Shown in pieces: positions 43,101 through 56,100 of a DNA stretch of 64,000 nucleotides. Under the pieces are notes generated by a model. It saw only the letters and a list, made by a program, of their open reading frames with translations, was not told the origin of the DNA and did not search any database. The DNA comes from Cliona cf. orientalis (Eukaryota; Porifera; Demospongiae; Clionaida; Clionaidae). A program made the position numbers and the translations under genes. The first letter of the stretch is position 1. Each line of letters begins with the position of its first letter. The DNA lies in NCBI GenBank assembly GCA_963930775.1, contig OZ005696.1, positions 9,168,980 to 9,232,979 of the forward strand, read 5' to 3'.

Positions 43101-46074
43101 ATGGTGAAAGTATTCCCCGGAAGCTTCAGCTTCTTCGAGAAGCAAGACATCCTCACTCCCGACTCTGGAGAACCGCTGGCCATCACATGTTCTGACGAGT
43201 TCCTCTTCGTGGCCGAGGAAGGCTGCCTCCTGGAGGTGTACGATCTCGCTACGCTCCAACTCGTCGCCCGATTCCGGACCGTCAGCCCTGTGGTCGATTT
43301 CGTCTACAACGCAAAGGGCGACTGCATCGTGACGGTCGAGAGTAAGAGCCCCGGATCGCACGGATTTGCCCGGATTTACTTCAAATGGCGAGGCTCCTCA
43401 GTTGACAAACCGATGCGCGTGAGCCTGCTCGAGTCGCTCTCGCGCGGTCTGATGCAGTCAGCTGCCACGCAGGATCGAATTGCGGCCGAGATCGTGGAGC
43501 TGCCAGCCGAGTACAACAGTTCGGTGACGTGCCTGGCCTGCTGCAAAGAGAGTGGACGGATTGCTGTCGGGATGGACACCACAATCCGTGTATTCAGCCT
43601 CTGCCCCGAAATCGAGGGGGGAGGGGGAGGAGGGGGGCCATCAGTTAGTACCCCAATGAGTTCCCCCCAGCGTAGTAGGCTTAGAAATTCACCCACAAAA
43701 GCTGGGGGGAAAGTGATCTCTCACTCGATCGAGATTCTGCTCGACATCAAAACTAGCATCCCCCTCAGTAAGATCTCCATTTTCAACGATTACATCGCTT
43801 TTATTTCTCCGTTTGAGGCTCGTGTCCTCAAGCTTTCGTTCCTTGCCCATCCGGTGCCTCCTCCCACTGCTACCCTCAGGGAACAGCCCTTCTCTACGCT
43901 ACGCAAAGAAACCTCTACCAGTCGACTAACTAGTAGTGAAGACGAATCTTTGCCGAGGGTGGCATCAAGGTCGCGCAGGAACGATGTTCAAAGTGATTCG
44001 GTAAAAATGGACCCAAATTTTGTTTTGTGGTCGCCTTCAAAAGTGTGGGAGGTGGAAAAATTCTCGGCAAGTTACACGATGAGCTTGAGCGGCAATGGAG
44101 CCAATAGTCCTTTTCTCAATGTTCTCCCGCATCGTCCGACGATTAGCAGGAGTCACATGACATCACATGATCCACGACGATCTCCAGTGGTGGGCACGAT
44201 CTCGCTACAGTCAGTTGGCCAATCGACATCCTCGAAGACGTCAGACCAACACGACTTAGAGGTGCTGGGACCGTCCGAGTATGTTTGGGGACAACCCATC
44301 GATGTCAGCATCGAGGAGTCGATCAGTGAAGAGCCAATTGTTCCTCCCCAGTGCCGAGTCCTCACCATGCTCTACAGAAGGTGAGGGTCTATACTATGCT
44401 GTGCAGTACAATATCATTAATTTTTGATGTAGTGATATATGGAAGCTGAAAAGTATTACCAACATTACCTTCAAAAGGAATATTACTTACAATACCAATG
44501 TTACCGTTACCGTACTTATCTAATACAATGCACGGAAAAAATTTTTCGAAAAATCTGGTAAAGGTCGTCAATCGCTCATATATAAACGTTTTGAGAATTT
44601 GTAAAAATTAATGCTAATTTCTTGCGTTAAATTGGATCATGCATTGTATTTGATTAACTATGGTATTAATAGTATTATTCTGTGGGTTATGATAATCATT
44701 GGTCTGGCTGAAAAGAGTTTGAAATTGAAACTAATGTATTTTCGTACTGTTTGTGTGCCTAGATTCACTCCAACAGTCAGCAGGCAGCAGAGTGAGACTG
44801 AGAGCCTTCGGACAAAGTCTCTCACTTTGCCATCTAGAAATACACTTCAACAGCAGCACTTGCCATCAATTGGACTTCACAGCGTGCAGCTGCTACCAAC
44901 TATAGTGTCAGGTGAGACATAGATTACATATAATCTATAAGTGATCATGAGAGAAGTTAGCTCCTTTTTGTAATTTTACTGAACATCCATCTTTAATCTT
45001 CCTTCTCTCTCTCTTTCTCTCTTCTTCCTTCTCCCTCCACAGATGCCAGTGGTACTCCTCAGCTAGCTGGTATCAGCTGCTTCATTGCCAACATGTTCCA
45101 TGGCTACCTCTATGACGTCCACGTCAAGACACGTCTTGTCTCCTCCTTCTCCTTCATGTCCAAGATGGAGACGATCGTAGCTGACTGTTCCTTTCTCCAT
45201 GCCCTCTCCGGAGACTCTGTCGAAACATACACCAACAGATCCTTCCAGGTGAGTGGGTGGAGCTAAGCTAGTGGGTGGAGTCGGGTTATTAATTAATGGT
45301 TTATTAATGTTACCTAATGTAGGCAGCTGTTTGGAGTCAGAGTGGTGGGAGTGGGAAGGAGGATACAGATGATGACGTTGATGAGGATATCGCTCCTGAG
45401 CATGCTCAGTGGATGAAGCAGGTGAACTATAGCTAACTATTTATATAACAGCAATAATTATAATATAGGCAAGCTAATGATTTGCCTCACATTTTGCTGC
45501 TATAATATACATGTGTAATAGCTCTGGTTATAGAACTTAACATACTGAACATACTGAATATACGTATACTCATTATCTTTAATATTTTTATCTTAGCCCT
45601 GCCCACCTCCTAATATGGATCTGACTCTTGTATCGGCAAGCAAATTTGTTGGTAGCTGTCGCCTGGCAACCAGTACGGATTATGTCATAGTTTTGACGAA
45701 GAGTGTTGACTCCTCCCCCTCCCAGGCGGCTGGCTCCAAATGGCTACTGTAAGTCAAGGCAAAAAATATTTTATTCGAGCTCTATAAAAAATTAATATTT
45801 TTTACGTTATAGGCAATCATTATCAATTCGTAAGCCTGCCATTGAACCAACTTGGAATGTCTATATTTTGAAGAAGAAGGATCCTATGGCTCTCTACCAC
45901 CACTTTGTAAGTTTTGGCATCAATTCATATGAGCATCAAAAATGATTTTTTTTCTTGAAATTTCAGCTTGAATATGCTAATAGTTTGAAGGCGAATTCTC
46001 CTCCCATGTATCAACATGTGCTGAGTGAATGCCACGCTCTATTGAGAAGCCAGGTACACACACGCACAATATCC

Positions 46075-46136
<62 letters not shown>

Positions 46137-49100
46137 AACGATACTTTTCCTCTTGTAGCTTGTTCAGAACAGTACCCTCTCTCCTACCCTGGTGACAGAC
46201 ATGGTCCAGACTCTTCACGGAAACTGCCACAGTTTGGCAGACTCCCTCTGTACCTACTCCACCGACACACCCAGCGCAGCTGCTCTCAATGGAGCAAGAT
46301 ATTTCATACTTTCCGGAGCACACATATCGGATGTTGTACAACACATAACAACCACGTATTCCAAGGTAAAGCTATCATGACATGTACCCTTTTTTTGTTA
46401 TGATCATCAGCATTTTCTTTACTGAATATTGTATTTATAATATTATATTATAATTATGCCAGAGTTGGCTTCATAAAGATTTTCCCTAGGTCTGATTCCC
46501 AAATTTCAATCTGTGTGCAGTATGAATGGGATCTGGGAATGAAGATTTAACATAATCTTACAATGACATGCAGTGCACTTCATATTTTTTTTGCAGGATT
46601 CAGCAAAAGCCTACTCTGTTCTGATGAGCTATCTGAACCTAATCCTGTTCGACCATCCGGGTAACCATAGCAACCACGTCCCCACTCCAGGTCATGTGAC
46701 CGACGCTGGTACTGGTGGCGTATCTCGACAGCTTCTCTCTCCACTACTGGCCGACAGCCTGGTGGAGATCTACGCCGAGCACAGGCCAGAACAACTCACT
46801 AACTTTCTTCTTCATTCATGGGTGAAAAACTACTCGCCAGGTACCACTTTAATAGATACAGTAACCTACACATTATAATGGGAATTGAAGCTTAGTTAAC
46901 TAAAGTACAAGTACCAATAGGTGTGGGGAGATCTATAGACAATTACATGATGATTAATAAAAATTTTTTTTTCATTTCTTCCTGCAGAGAAGGCGCTGGG
47001 ATTACTGAACAGAAGCTCACAAAGTCCTCGGCAGCTGTGAGTAAAACACACTGGACTATCATTCATGCCATATTGTCATAATAATTAATATACTATAGTA
47101 TATTTCTAAGGATATATTGGTCATTAAAATTTCCATTTCAGGCAGAAGATCCAGCTGTGCCAGGCTCTGTTACTCCTTCGCATCAACTCCATGGAGAGGC
47201 TGAGGGAGAAGCTGGTGCAGCTGCCAGACGAATTCCTCACCAGCTGGCTCAAGAAGAACCTCCAGTTTGCTGTTGAAGCTTCTTCAGCAAGACTGACAGA
47301 ATTTGGAAAGGTATGATAATTTACCCTAATTCTCAATATTTTGAAGTTGATTAGATCTTCAAGCTAATTTTTTGTATTTTGTGTAGGTCCTGCAGCTGCA
47401 CAAGGAGAACTGTTTACTCGATGTTCTCTCTCACTGCCTCTCAACTGACTACCTCAGCTTTCAACTTCTCTGCCAACTACTTCAAGTGAACTTCATGAAT
47501 TATTCATGATTACGGTATATTATATAGGCACGCAATAATACACTATACTACAGGCGGACAGTACCGATCAGGATGAGTTGGCTGATAATGTGGTGTTGAA
47601 GCAGTTTCTAGATCGAATCATCTTGGACAGGATTCCAGTGAAGGGAGGCCTTGACCCGGGAGAGAAACAGAAAGCAATGGTACGTTAATTTTCAATACTG
47701 TACTATGATAATAATATTGTAATGTTGATAAAGTTGGTAAAATTGGTATAAAGTTAGTAATTTTGGTGCCGTAGGTGATGGCAGTGACAATGGTAATGTT
47801 GGTAAAGTTGGTAAAATTGGTAAAATTAGTAATTTTGGTGCCGTAGGCGACGGCAGCGACAAGGATAATGTTGGTAAATTGGTAAAATTGGTAAAGTTAG
47901 TAATATTAGTGCTGTAGGCGATGGCAGTGACAAGGGTAATGTTGATAATATTGGTAAAGTTGGTAAAGTTAGTAATATTAGTGCTGTAGTTGACGGCAGT
48001 GACAATGGTAATGTTGGTAAAGTTGGTAAAATTGGTAAAATTAGTAATTTTGGTGCTGTAGGCGATAGCAGTGACAAGGGTAATGTTGATAAAGATTGGT
48101 AAAGTTAGTAATATTAGTGCTGTAGTTGACGGCAGTGACAATGGTAATGTTGGTAAAGTTGGTAAAATTAGCAATTTTGGTGCCATACGTGACAGCAGCG
48201 ACAAGGGTAACGTTGGTAAAGTAAAGTTGGTAAAATTATCAATTTTGGTGCCGTAGGCGACAGCAGCGACAAGGGTAATGTTGGTAAAGTTAACGATTTG
48301 CCTACTTTTCGCTGAAAATTGTACCCGTGAATATTAAATTTTTCAACATTTTCGAATAAATAGAATGTTATTATTTTGAAAATCGCCAAAATGAGTACCT
48401 GCTAAATGCACTATTTCCAAAATCCACTAAAATTTATACCTGCAAACAATTGTAGCCCTAAGGTACATTACTAACTTGTTAACAATCATCGTTATTCGTG
48501 CAGATTTTGTTGGTGGATGTGCTAATGGCGAGGCTGTCCAGCAGCCGCAGTCCCAGACCCTCCACTGCCACACCCTTCAGTCTCTACGGATCTAGGCACA
48601 AGTGGCTCGACAACCTGCCTCCTTTTGATGGTGAGCACAACTCAGGCTATAAATTTAGCGAACAATGTACAATAGGCATGATATGCATTATGTAAATGTA
48701 ATTAAGATCTGAGAAAAATTAATAAGTTTACTGGTAGTTTGAGATAATATCATCATAGCTTCATTCCCCCCCCCCCCCTTCCAATTTTTTTTGATCAGGT
48801 TCAGTGTCTAAGGTGTCCCAGAGCCTGCTCCAGGACCTGATGCAGCTGCAGGCATTGCTCTGCCGCAGTGAGGGGGTGGAGGTCACAGGTCACCTGGAGA
48901 CAGTGATGGAGGAGGCTGGACTGAAAATGGAGGAAGGGGCTCTCTCTCTGCAGCTACTCTCCTTCCCTCACACCGGAAAGATCAAACAAGTGAGTCTCAA
49001 AATTCAACGATTAATACCAGCTATCCTATTTAATATGATAGAATGTTTCTTCCAAGGCCAAATTGTGTGAAAATTAAATCTCGCAATAGATGACGCGTAC

Positions 49101-49656
49101 ATGTCACTTTGCTAAAATGAGCATTGTTTACCACCACTATTATGCTATGTATCCTGCTCTCAGGCCATCCAGCTTGTTCTCCGGTATGCTCCAGTGCTGA
49201 CAGTGGAGTACTGTCTCACCTACCTTCCCCCTCAGCTGGACCACTGGAGAGACCTGCTGGCCTCACTGTTGGACATCTGCACCAGCCACGACCAGCAGGG
49301 CAGCTCAGCCAACCCTCAGCTGGTGGAAACACACCGCTCTCTCTATAAAGGTGAAGTACAATGATATTATTCTTGAAAAATGAATGGCCACGACTTCATT
49401 CCACAATGGTGGCTGCTATTGACTTAGATATCTCTTCTCCCTCTCTCCTTCTTTTCCTCCCCCATCCCTGTGCACTCACACTGCAGCTGCTCTCAACCAT
49501 GTTCTGACGGTGACTACTCCGGAAGAGTTCATGGCGCTCCTCCCTCCCTCTGGATCAATAGACTTTTATCTCCCTTTCATTGAGCACAGCTGCAAACTGT
49601 ACCTTTCCAGACAAGTGGCGGAGGAACTGCATTCCAACACTAGCTTACATCACTAG
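43101..49656 (+). CDS. HPS3: HPS3, BLOC-2 complex subunit
   Basis: Seventeen exons (43101-44380, 44763-44911, 45043-45248, 45323-45421, 45597-45748, 45813-45906, 45967-46053, 46159-46365, 46597-46840, 46988-47036, 47142-47310, 47387-47485, 47554-47679, 48504-48630, 48799-48989, 49164-49350, 49487-49656) give 1211 aa in frame. The N-terminus resembles human HPS3, notably IVELPAEYNSSVTCLACCKE and VGMDTTIRVFSL against the EMPLSEAPLCISCCPVKGD and CTNKLVLFSL regions, a beta-propeller-like domain. HPS3 with HPS5 and HPS6 forms BLOC-2, which directs cargo to lysosome-related organelles. The protein is longer than the human one (about 1004 aa), largely from a Ser-rich insert in exon 1 and a Gly run. 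Part of its last two exons is duplicated at 63063-63895. Confidence 0.85.
44556..44571. promoter_or_regulatory. Copy of the GACGACC(T/A)TTACCA motif, reverse orientation
   Basis: TGGTAAAGGTCGTCAA in the first intron of HPS3, the exact reverse complement of the array motif. Function unknown. Confidence 0.3.
46078..46132. repeat. (CT)n microsatellite in HPS3 intron
   Basis: A CT run just upstream of the exon starting at 46159. The long frames over it are not coding. Confidence 0.85.
47712..48290. repeat. 72-bp-type minisatellite in HPS3 intron
   Basis: Eight imperfect copies, marked by GGTGCCGTAGG or AGTGCTGTAG near 47766, 47840, 47910, 47982, 48052, 48115, 48179 and 48249. Spacings are 63-74 bp. 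Each unit combines GGTAATGTTGGTAAAGTTGG-type steps with a GACGGCAGCGACAA block. It lies in the intron between 47679 and 48504. Confidence 0.88.
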
Positions 49657-49761
49657 TTATCACTATGATGTCAATTAAGCTTTTAATATACTATAATTAT
49701 AATATGATTCTGTGAAAGTTTAATACTGTTAATACCCTGCCTTAACATAGATTATATTATA

Positions 49762-49764
<3 letters not shown>

Positions 49765-49799
<35 letters not shown>
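49765..49799. repeat. Poly-C tract
   Basis: About 35 consecutive C downstream of HPS3. Such runs are prone to length error. Confidence 0.85.
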
Positions 49800-49871
49800 A
49801 TGGCCTTGATTGTCAAGATCACCGTTTAGCCCATTAACTGCATATGTTGGTGGTCAACGTTGCCATAGCTT

Positions 49872-49980
49872 TATAGCAAGAATTTCTAGTGAGTAAATTC
49901 TCGGGCGATCGTACGCTGTATAAAGTTTATACAGCGTACGATCGCGCCCGAGAATTTACTCACTAGAAATTCTTGCTATA
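49872..49980. repeat. Near-perfect 109-bp palindrome
   Basis: A left arm of 53 nt starts TATAGCAAGAATTTC and a right arm of 55 nt ends GAAATTCTTGCTATA. They are complementary apart from a two-base indel near the centre, with a one-base spacer. It lies about 210 bp upstream of the CARD-protease start codon. It may be a foldback transposon or form a cruciform. Confidence 0.9.
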
Positions 49981-50188
49981 CAAAGTGCGCATGCGCATAA
50001 TATTGTTGTTGTTATTGCGCATAATATTAATTGATACTGATAATATTGCCAAACGGACACCCCCACATGATGGGCGGATTCCAGAAGTGGAGTATAGCAT
50101 TTCTGAGTTTCTAAAAGGTCTGATCCGTCTACTATACCTGATCCCACAGGAGAGTGTAAAGCTACTTTTAATACTACTTTAATAGACG

Positions 50189-53100
50189 ATGTCGAAGTAC
50201 AATAGCCCCGAATATAGGGCCATCAAAAAGTGCTCTCCTGATCTTGCAAATGCTGTACAGGATGATCTCGCTCCGCTAAGTGGAGAGCTATCTGCCGCGG
50301 GGCTTATCACTAAAAACAACGCAGCTAATCTCCAGAATGAGTTTATTGGCGCAGCTGAGCGAGCAGCCAAGCTCGTGGGGTATTTGTTGAACGGAGTCTC
50401 CTTGAACACTGGCGAATACCACTCCTTTGTTGGAGTGCTGGAGAACAGAAAGGATGATTACAAGCGTTACGAAAATACTCTGGAAATATTGGATAAAAAT
50501 TTCAGGGAGCTCGGTGAGTCAGATCTGATACCTGTTAGTCTTGTATTAATAATAATTATTGACTAATTATTAGTTGGCCTTGTACGCCTCCAAGCCACCC
50601 TCATGATCAGTTTTCACCGTTGTGTATGGAGTGGCCTGGGGACGAGGCTACAGTACTATACCAGCCAAGTAGCTGCTACCACAACTTCCACCACTAATAG
50701 TATACTTGTACTTGGATGTGTACAAATCTTGATTACAAGTATTACAAGTGAAATAGGCACCTGAGTTTGAAATACCATTCTGAGTTGAAATACCTATCTG
50801 ACTTTGTGTATGTATACTATTAGCCTGTGATAGTGAGGTTGTATGTTGAATTTGGATAAATAGCACCTGAAATAGGCATTTGGTTCATCAAATTGTACTC
50901 GCTATTGCTCATACAATTTTTTAACCAAATACCTATTTCAGAGTGCTATTTTACCCAAATTCAACATACAACCTCACTATTACTTATACAAATAGTTTAA
51001 TTGGACAGAAAGAGACATGGTTTAATATAGCCTTGCTTCTCTCAGAATAATTTATTGTTTGAACATGGACTCAAAATATATAATATCTAGAACTCATATC
51101 CTGTTTAGCTCATACATTAGAAGCATCATAATGGCTGTACTAGGTGTGGTCGATATAGAATTCACAATTTTTACATGACCAGTGTAACGTGCTAAGAAGC
51201 AAAGAAAATAGTTCTTCACCATTCGATGACGCTTACCAACTATCTATAGACTGGTTGGCCAGCCGCTTCCTCCCTCTTATGAAGGGGCTGGCCCACTAGA
51301 CTACCATCTACCCTGATGCCTGAATCTCCAGATCTGGCTTTTTTTGGTGACAGACAGACAGAACCAATTTTTGCTTCACCCAATATACCTTGAATTTACT
51401 GAAACACTTGGTTGTATGCAAAATGCTACTAATAATAATTATATTATATCGTAGCTTATTATAATATACTGTTCATTTGTTTATAGGTGGGAGATACCCT
51501 CTTCCAAAACCCAGCAAGAGCTACAAAGATGGTGAGGATCGATAACTGCATGCATTTTATTGATAAGTTAGTGTACTGGGAGACGGTAGGGCTTATGGCC
51601 ACATGGGATTCCTCATTCCCATAATTACCCCACGTGCATGTGCAAAAGTAATCGGTCGTGTCGTTGTTGTCGTTATGAGCACTAAAACTGCCTTATCTCG
51701 AGACCTATGCACCTGAGCAACTCGTAAGCACAACGAATCAGTCAAATTTGGCGAAATGTGCACACGGGGTATGTGCTCTACTGAGCTCTAGTTATCTAAA
51801 TTAGATACATGATTCGTAAATACACTTCTAGAATCAACTAGCTATTATTCTCAAAGGGGGCGGGTAAGTACCACAAGGAACATTAATCTGCTCAGTTTTC
51901 AAAGGCCTAGACGGGGGTGTGGAGAGGCATCACAGCTTGCTTGAGAATTGGTAGCCTAGGCAATTATGAATGCACCAGGAGAGGCAGAGGGAAAAGCAGC
52001 ACTCTGACGATGAGGTTGCCTACATTAATTTTAGGCCTAACCATCACAAGCATATCCCTTCAAGAGTTATCCCACTATGTGTGTATAATAATCTTTGCTG
52101 TGAGAATTTGAGATGTTTATAAACTATGAATATAATTTAGATTGGTTTTTGGATAAGCTTTAGTTTGGTACTTTTGTGATAAGAAATTATATTTCACAAG
52201 TTTTTTTTTTACCAGAGGCCTATAGCTGTGGTGCTTTTGAGTGCAAGGACTATAAAATTACACATGGACGACTCTTGAAGGAATATGCTTATGGTTGTCA
52301 GGCCTAAAATTAATGTGGTTGCATCTGCATCTAGCTCTCCTGGTGCATCCGTGATTGCTACAGCTACTACCAATTAATCCTCGAGTTCAACTTCAGTAGA
52401 GCTGTTACCATTTAGTCATGTAGTAGGTATACGTAATACTATACTGTTGGCCATGAGGCTGCAGCCCATCATGGTCTATCTGAGGTTGGGCAGTGCTTAA
52501 CGCATTGTTGCAGCCAGCTCCATCACCATGCAAGGTCCAATGTTGTCAGAAGACTTGTTCAGTGGCCGAAGTCAATTTAAGCTGGCTGAGAATGAACAGA
52601 TTCATATCCCACAGGCTGTGGTGCCCCCTTTGAGAATTTGAGAACTATGAAGTTGGATTCCATATGGTGCCGGGATAATTTTCGGCACTTAAAAGGCTGT
52701 AAGAGATGTGCAGCTGATTATTACTAATGGATGATTGTAGGTACATTGGCGTATGCTTGACTATCCGAAACACCTTGAATGTCAGAAATGCCTGACTACC
52801 AGAAACAAACAACAATGGTTGTATATTATATTGTGTGAATCACTACAACTGTGACCAACCAGCTGCAAGCTAAAGACTACACCAGGCAAGCTCAAACACG
52901 TCATCCACCAATCCCCAAAGCTAGCTAGACACCATAGCTACATGGCGACAATATTATTATAGTACTTCACAGCTGGATAGTGAGGGAAGTTAGATCTTGC
53001 TCTGGTCTATTATATTTACGAAGCTTATTTTGTGTGAAATAATGATTAACTAAAAGGGTATGTATCTATATAATATAGTCCAGGTATAATATAAAATATT

Positions 53101-56100
53101 ATATTATTTTAGGCCTCTGGTAAAATTCGGTGGATCGCTATCATAATAGTACAATTTATCACAAATCATAATCATAGAATCGATAGACTCTCTAAGTAGG
53201 GATGGCCTGGACACTCATGTTGCTGATTATTACCATCTTAGCTATTAGGCTACTTCAATTAATATTCTGTTTCTTCAGCTGGCCTTTTATCTGGTACTAA
53301 ATGTTTGATATATTTTTATGGATTGGCCCAAAATGCAAAATTTTGTACCCACTAACATTAGCTACATGCTCTATAGAATATTAGAATAATATTATAAGTC
53401 TACCCCTAGCCTGTACCATTTTTTGCACAAATAGCCTTTCCGTTATCTAATTGCATGCAGGGAAGACACCTGGGAAACCCTCCCATCCACCACAAATACC
53501 ATTACTGCAGGGCATACTATGATTGTGGCAAATTATCTGTAATATTATATATATGTTACCAGTGTGTGGTACTTTGGGTATTGGGGTGGTTCTTTTCCTA
53601 GTTTACATTGCCAGATGGTTACCCCTGGCCTATTTTAATCACAGATGATGAAACTCTTCCATCAGCACCAAAAAGAGCTAAGACTGAGACCAGCAGTAAG
53701 TTGCATGTTGCTGATTATTATCTATTTAGGCCATTTCAATTGATTACCGTATTGCCTCTAATTTAACGGACATCTCTACACTGCAAAAATTTTGGGGTGA
53801 TATCACTCCAAAAATGGGTGCACTTCATCCCACCAGTCAATCACTCCAGTGGAGTGAAGCACCAAAAGAGTGAATTCACTCCAAGGATGAGTGGAGTTCA
53901 CTCCTTCAGCAACTCACTCCAGTGGAGTGAAGGACTAAAAGAGTGAATTCACTCCAATGATGAGTGTGGTTCACTCTCGTAGCAAACCACTCCTAGGAGT
54001 GAAGCAGACTCACTCCAGCTAACGATGGCCTTGGAGTGACTAATTGAGGAGTGATTTCACCCATCATGCACTTTCAACATTAATATCTATCTGATAACTA
54101 TTTTGCATAGCTAACATCATAGTATTGAAGTTATTTCTAGCTAGCAAGACTCCTGCATGTGAAAAACTGAAGAGCTAGTCAATGGCTGTCACAAGTTAGC
54201 TATTCAAGCCTGAGTCACCTCTAAAATTGTGGTATATCTACAATGAAGATGGATTTCTAAATGCTAACTTAGGCTACACTGAGCTGCCAAAAGATGGAGC
54301 ATCTTGGCAGAGTACTACCTAAAGATGATACATCTTGCAGTACAATCAGTCACTGCTAGCTATAGTGATGACCCACTGACCAACTGCCAAAAGATGGAGC
54401 ATCTTGGCAGAGTACATACTACCCAAAGATGAGGCATCTTGGTAGCACTGGTCACTACTACTATGCTTTTCCTCCCCTCTCTTGCTAGTACTACTCAGTT
54501 AAACTAACCTTCAAAAGTCATATGCAGCTTGCCATAGCGCGCGCAAATGTAGTGTTCACGTGAAAATCACATGACTCAGATTGCACTGTCACTATGGGAT
54601 TCAAAGGTTATGTGTGGGTGGTACCAGGAGCAGCTGCAGGCGTTAAAGTAGACAAGAAGAGAAAGCTGTTTTCGTGCCTTGTGCCCGCCGAAAAAGCTCA
54701 TCCTTGGAGTCCTTTTTATCAGTGAAGGTTGTATAATGAAAGAAAAGGCTCGTAGAAGCTCTTTTGAGGTGAGTGAAATGCGGTACATAACAATTTTAAT
54801 ATGCCCGTGCCATTTGGCAAAATTTTAATATAATATGGCTGATAAAAATGTCCAGGCATTATTGATACCAAAAGACTGGGACGAAATGGATGCTGAATCG
54901 GAATCTAGTCTTCACAAAGAGAAGGATTAAGTTTGCTGTTGAAAATGTAAGTACTAAAAAATAACATACTGCCCTAGGGTACAGTGTCTGGGGGACAACT
55001 TTTTAGGGGGGCCATGTGACACTATTACAACGTAGCTGGCTAGCTACTATGCATGCAGTAAAAAAATTGAATCTCTGGTTCAAGTAAAGGGAGGGGGTGG
55101 GGAAAGTTGTAGCCTCGTACCCAGGCCCTTTGATCGAGGAGAAAGCGCCTGGTACCTATTGCACGCGCATGCGCTAGCTACCCCAAGAAAACCTAGGGTG
55201 CTGCAAACTACTGTACGCTTTTTTGCCCTCCTCCCGCGGCCTAGAGTACGAGACTACACCAATATCAACATCGCTTCGTACCCTAGGCGTGAGAAGAGGG
55301 CAAAATAAGCGTACAGTCGTTCTCGGCATCCCAGGTTTTCTTGGGGTAGTTGGCGCATGTGTGTGCAATAGGTACCAAGCCCTCTTTCCTCCTCCTTCCG
55401 GGCCTGGGTACGAGGCTAGGGAAGTTGGTACATATTATATCTTTTTTATGTAGTTTAATTGGATCAGTGATGATGTACTTTTCTGCATGCATGCATACAT
55501 TTGCTGGAAGAAAGACAGCAGGCAATGTGCGACCTTTAGCTACAAAATTGCTCAAGGTCCCTGTGTCAGTAAGGCTTGGATTTCTCATCCGTGACCTATA
55601 TTGAACTTGAACAGAATTTCTAGAAGTTGAGACATTCCTATTGTTGTTTTCTTGCTATTAATTTTGTGTAATCTGTGTTTACTTACCGTGTACCACCTAT
55701 TGATATAATACTGTACAGTGTATACTACAGTACTAGTATTGCTAGTAGCCAGGAGTGATGGCCACCTTAACTTAGGAGTGAGATCACTCCTAGTCTAACA
55801 TGAGGAGTGGGTGTCACTCCAGAAAAAAGAGTGCTATTTGTGGCAATCATTTCACTCCAATTTTGGGGTGAAGTTCACCCTTCCATTTTTGCAGTGTAAT
55901 TATCCGGACACCATTTCGAATTATTTTTTTTACCTCTAATTACACTGGACAGTCAATGAAGTTTGAGTTTTTGTTGTTCTAATTATCCGGACATCGTTGG
56001 ACAGCTCGCGCTAGTGTGGTACTGATCGAGCAAAATTTGCAATGGACAGCTGCTTCTTTGGTGGTACTGAAGGAGGCAAGTTGTTCTCTTTCCCACCATG

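Larger units (their letters stand above)
49657..50188. other. Intergenic interval with poly-C and long palindrome
   Basis: Between HPS3 and the CARD-protease gene. It holds a run of about 35 C at 49765-49799 and the near-perfect palindrome at 49872-49980. The promoter of the CARD-protease gene is presumably here. Confidence 0.5.

Noticed and set aside
47692-48204. Minus-strand 170-codon protein in the HPS3 intron
   Set aside because: The frame is a product of a minisatellite whose units are often multiples of three.
47712-48290. CRISPR-like array
   Set aside because: Units are contiguous and degenerate with no unique spacers, and the genome is animal.
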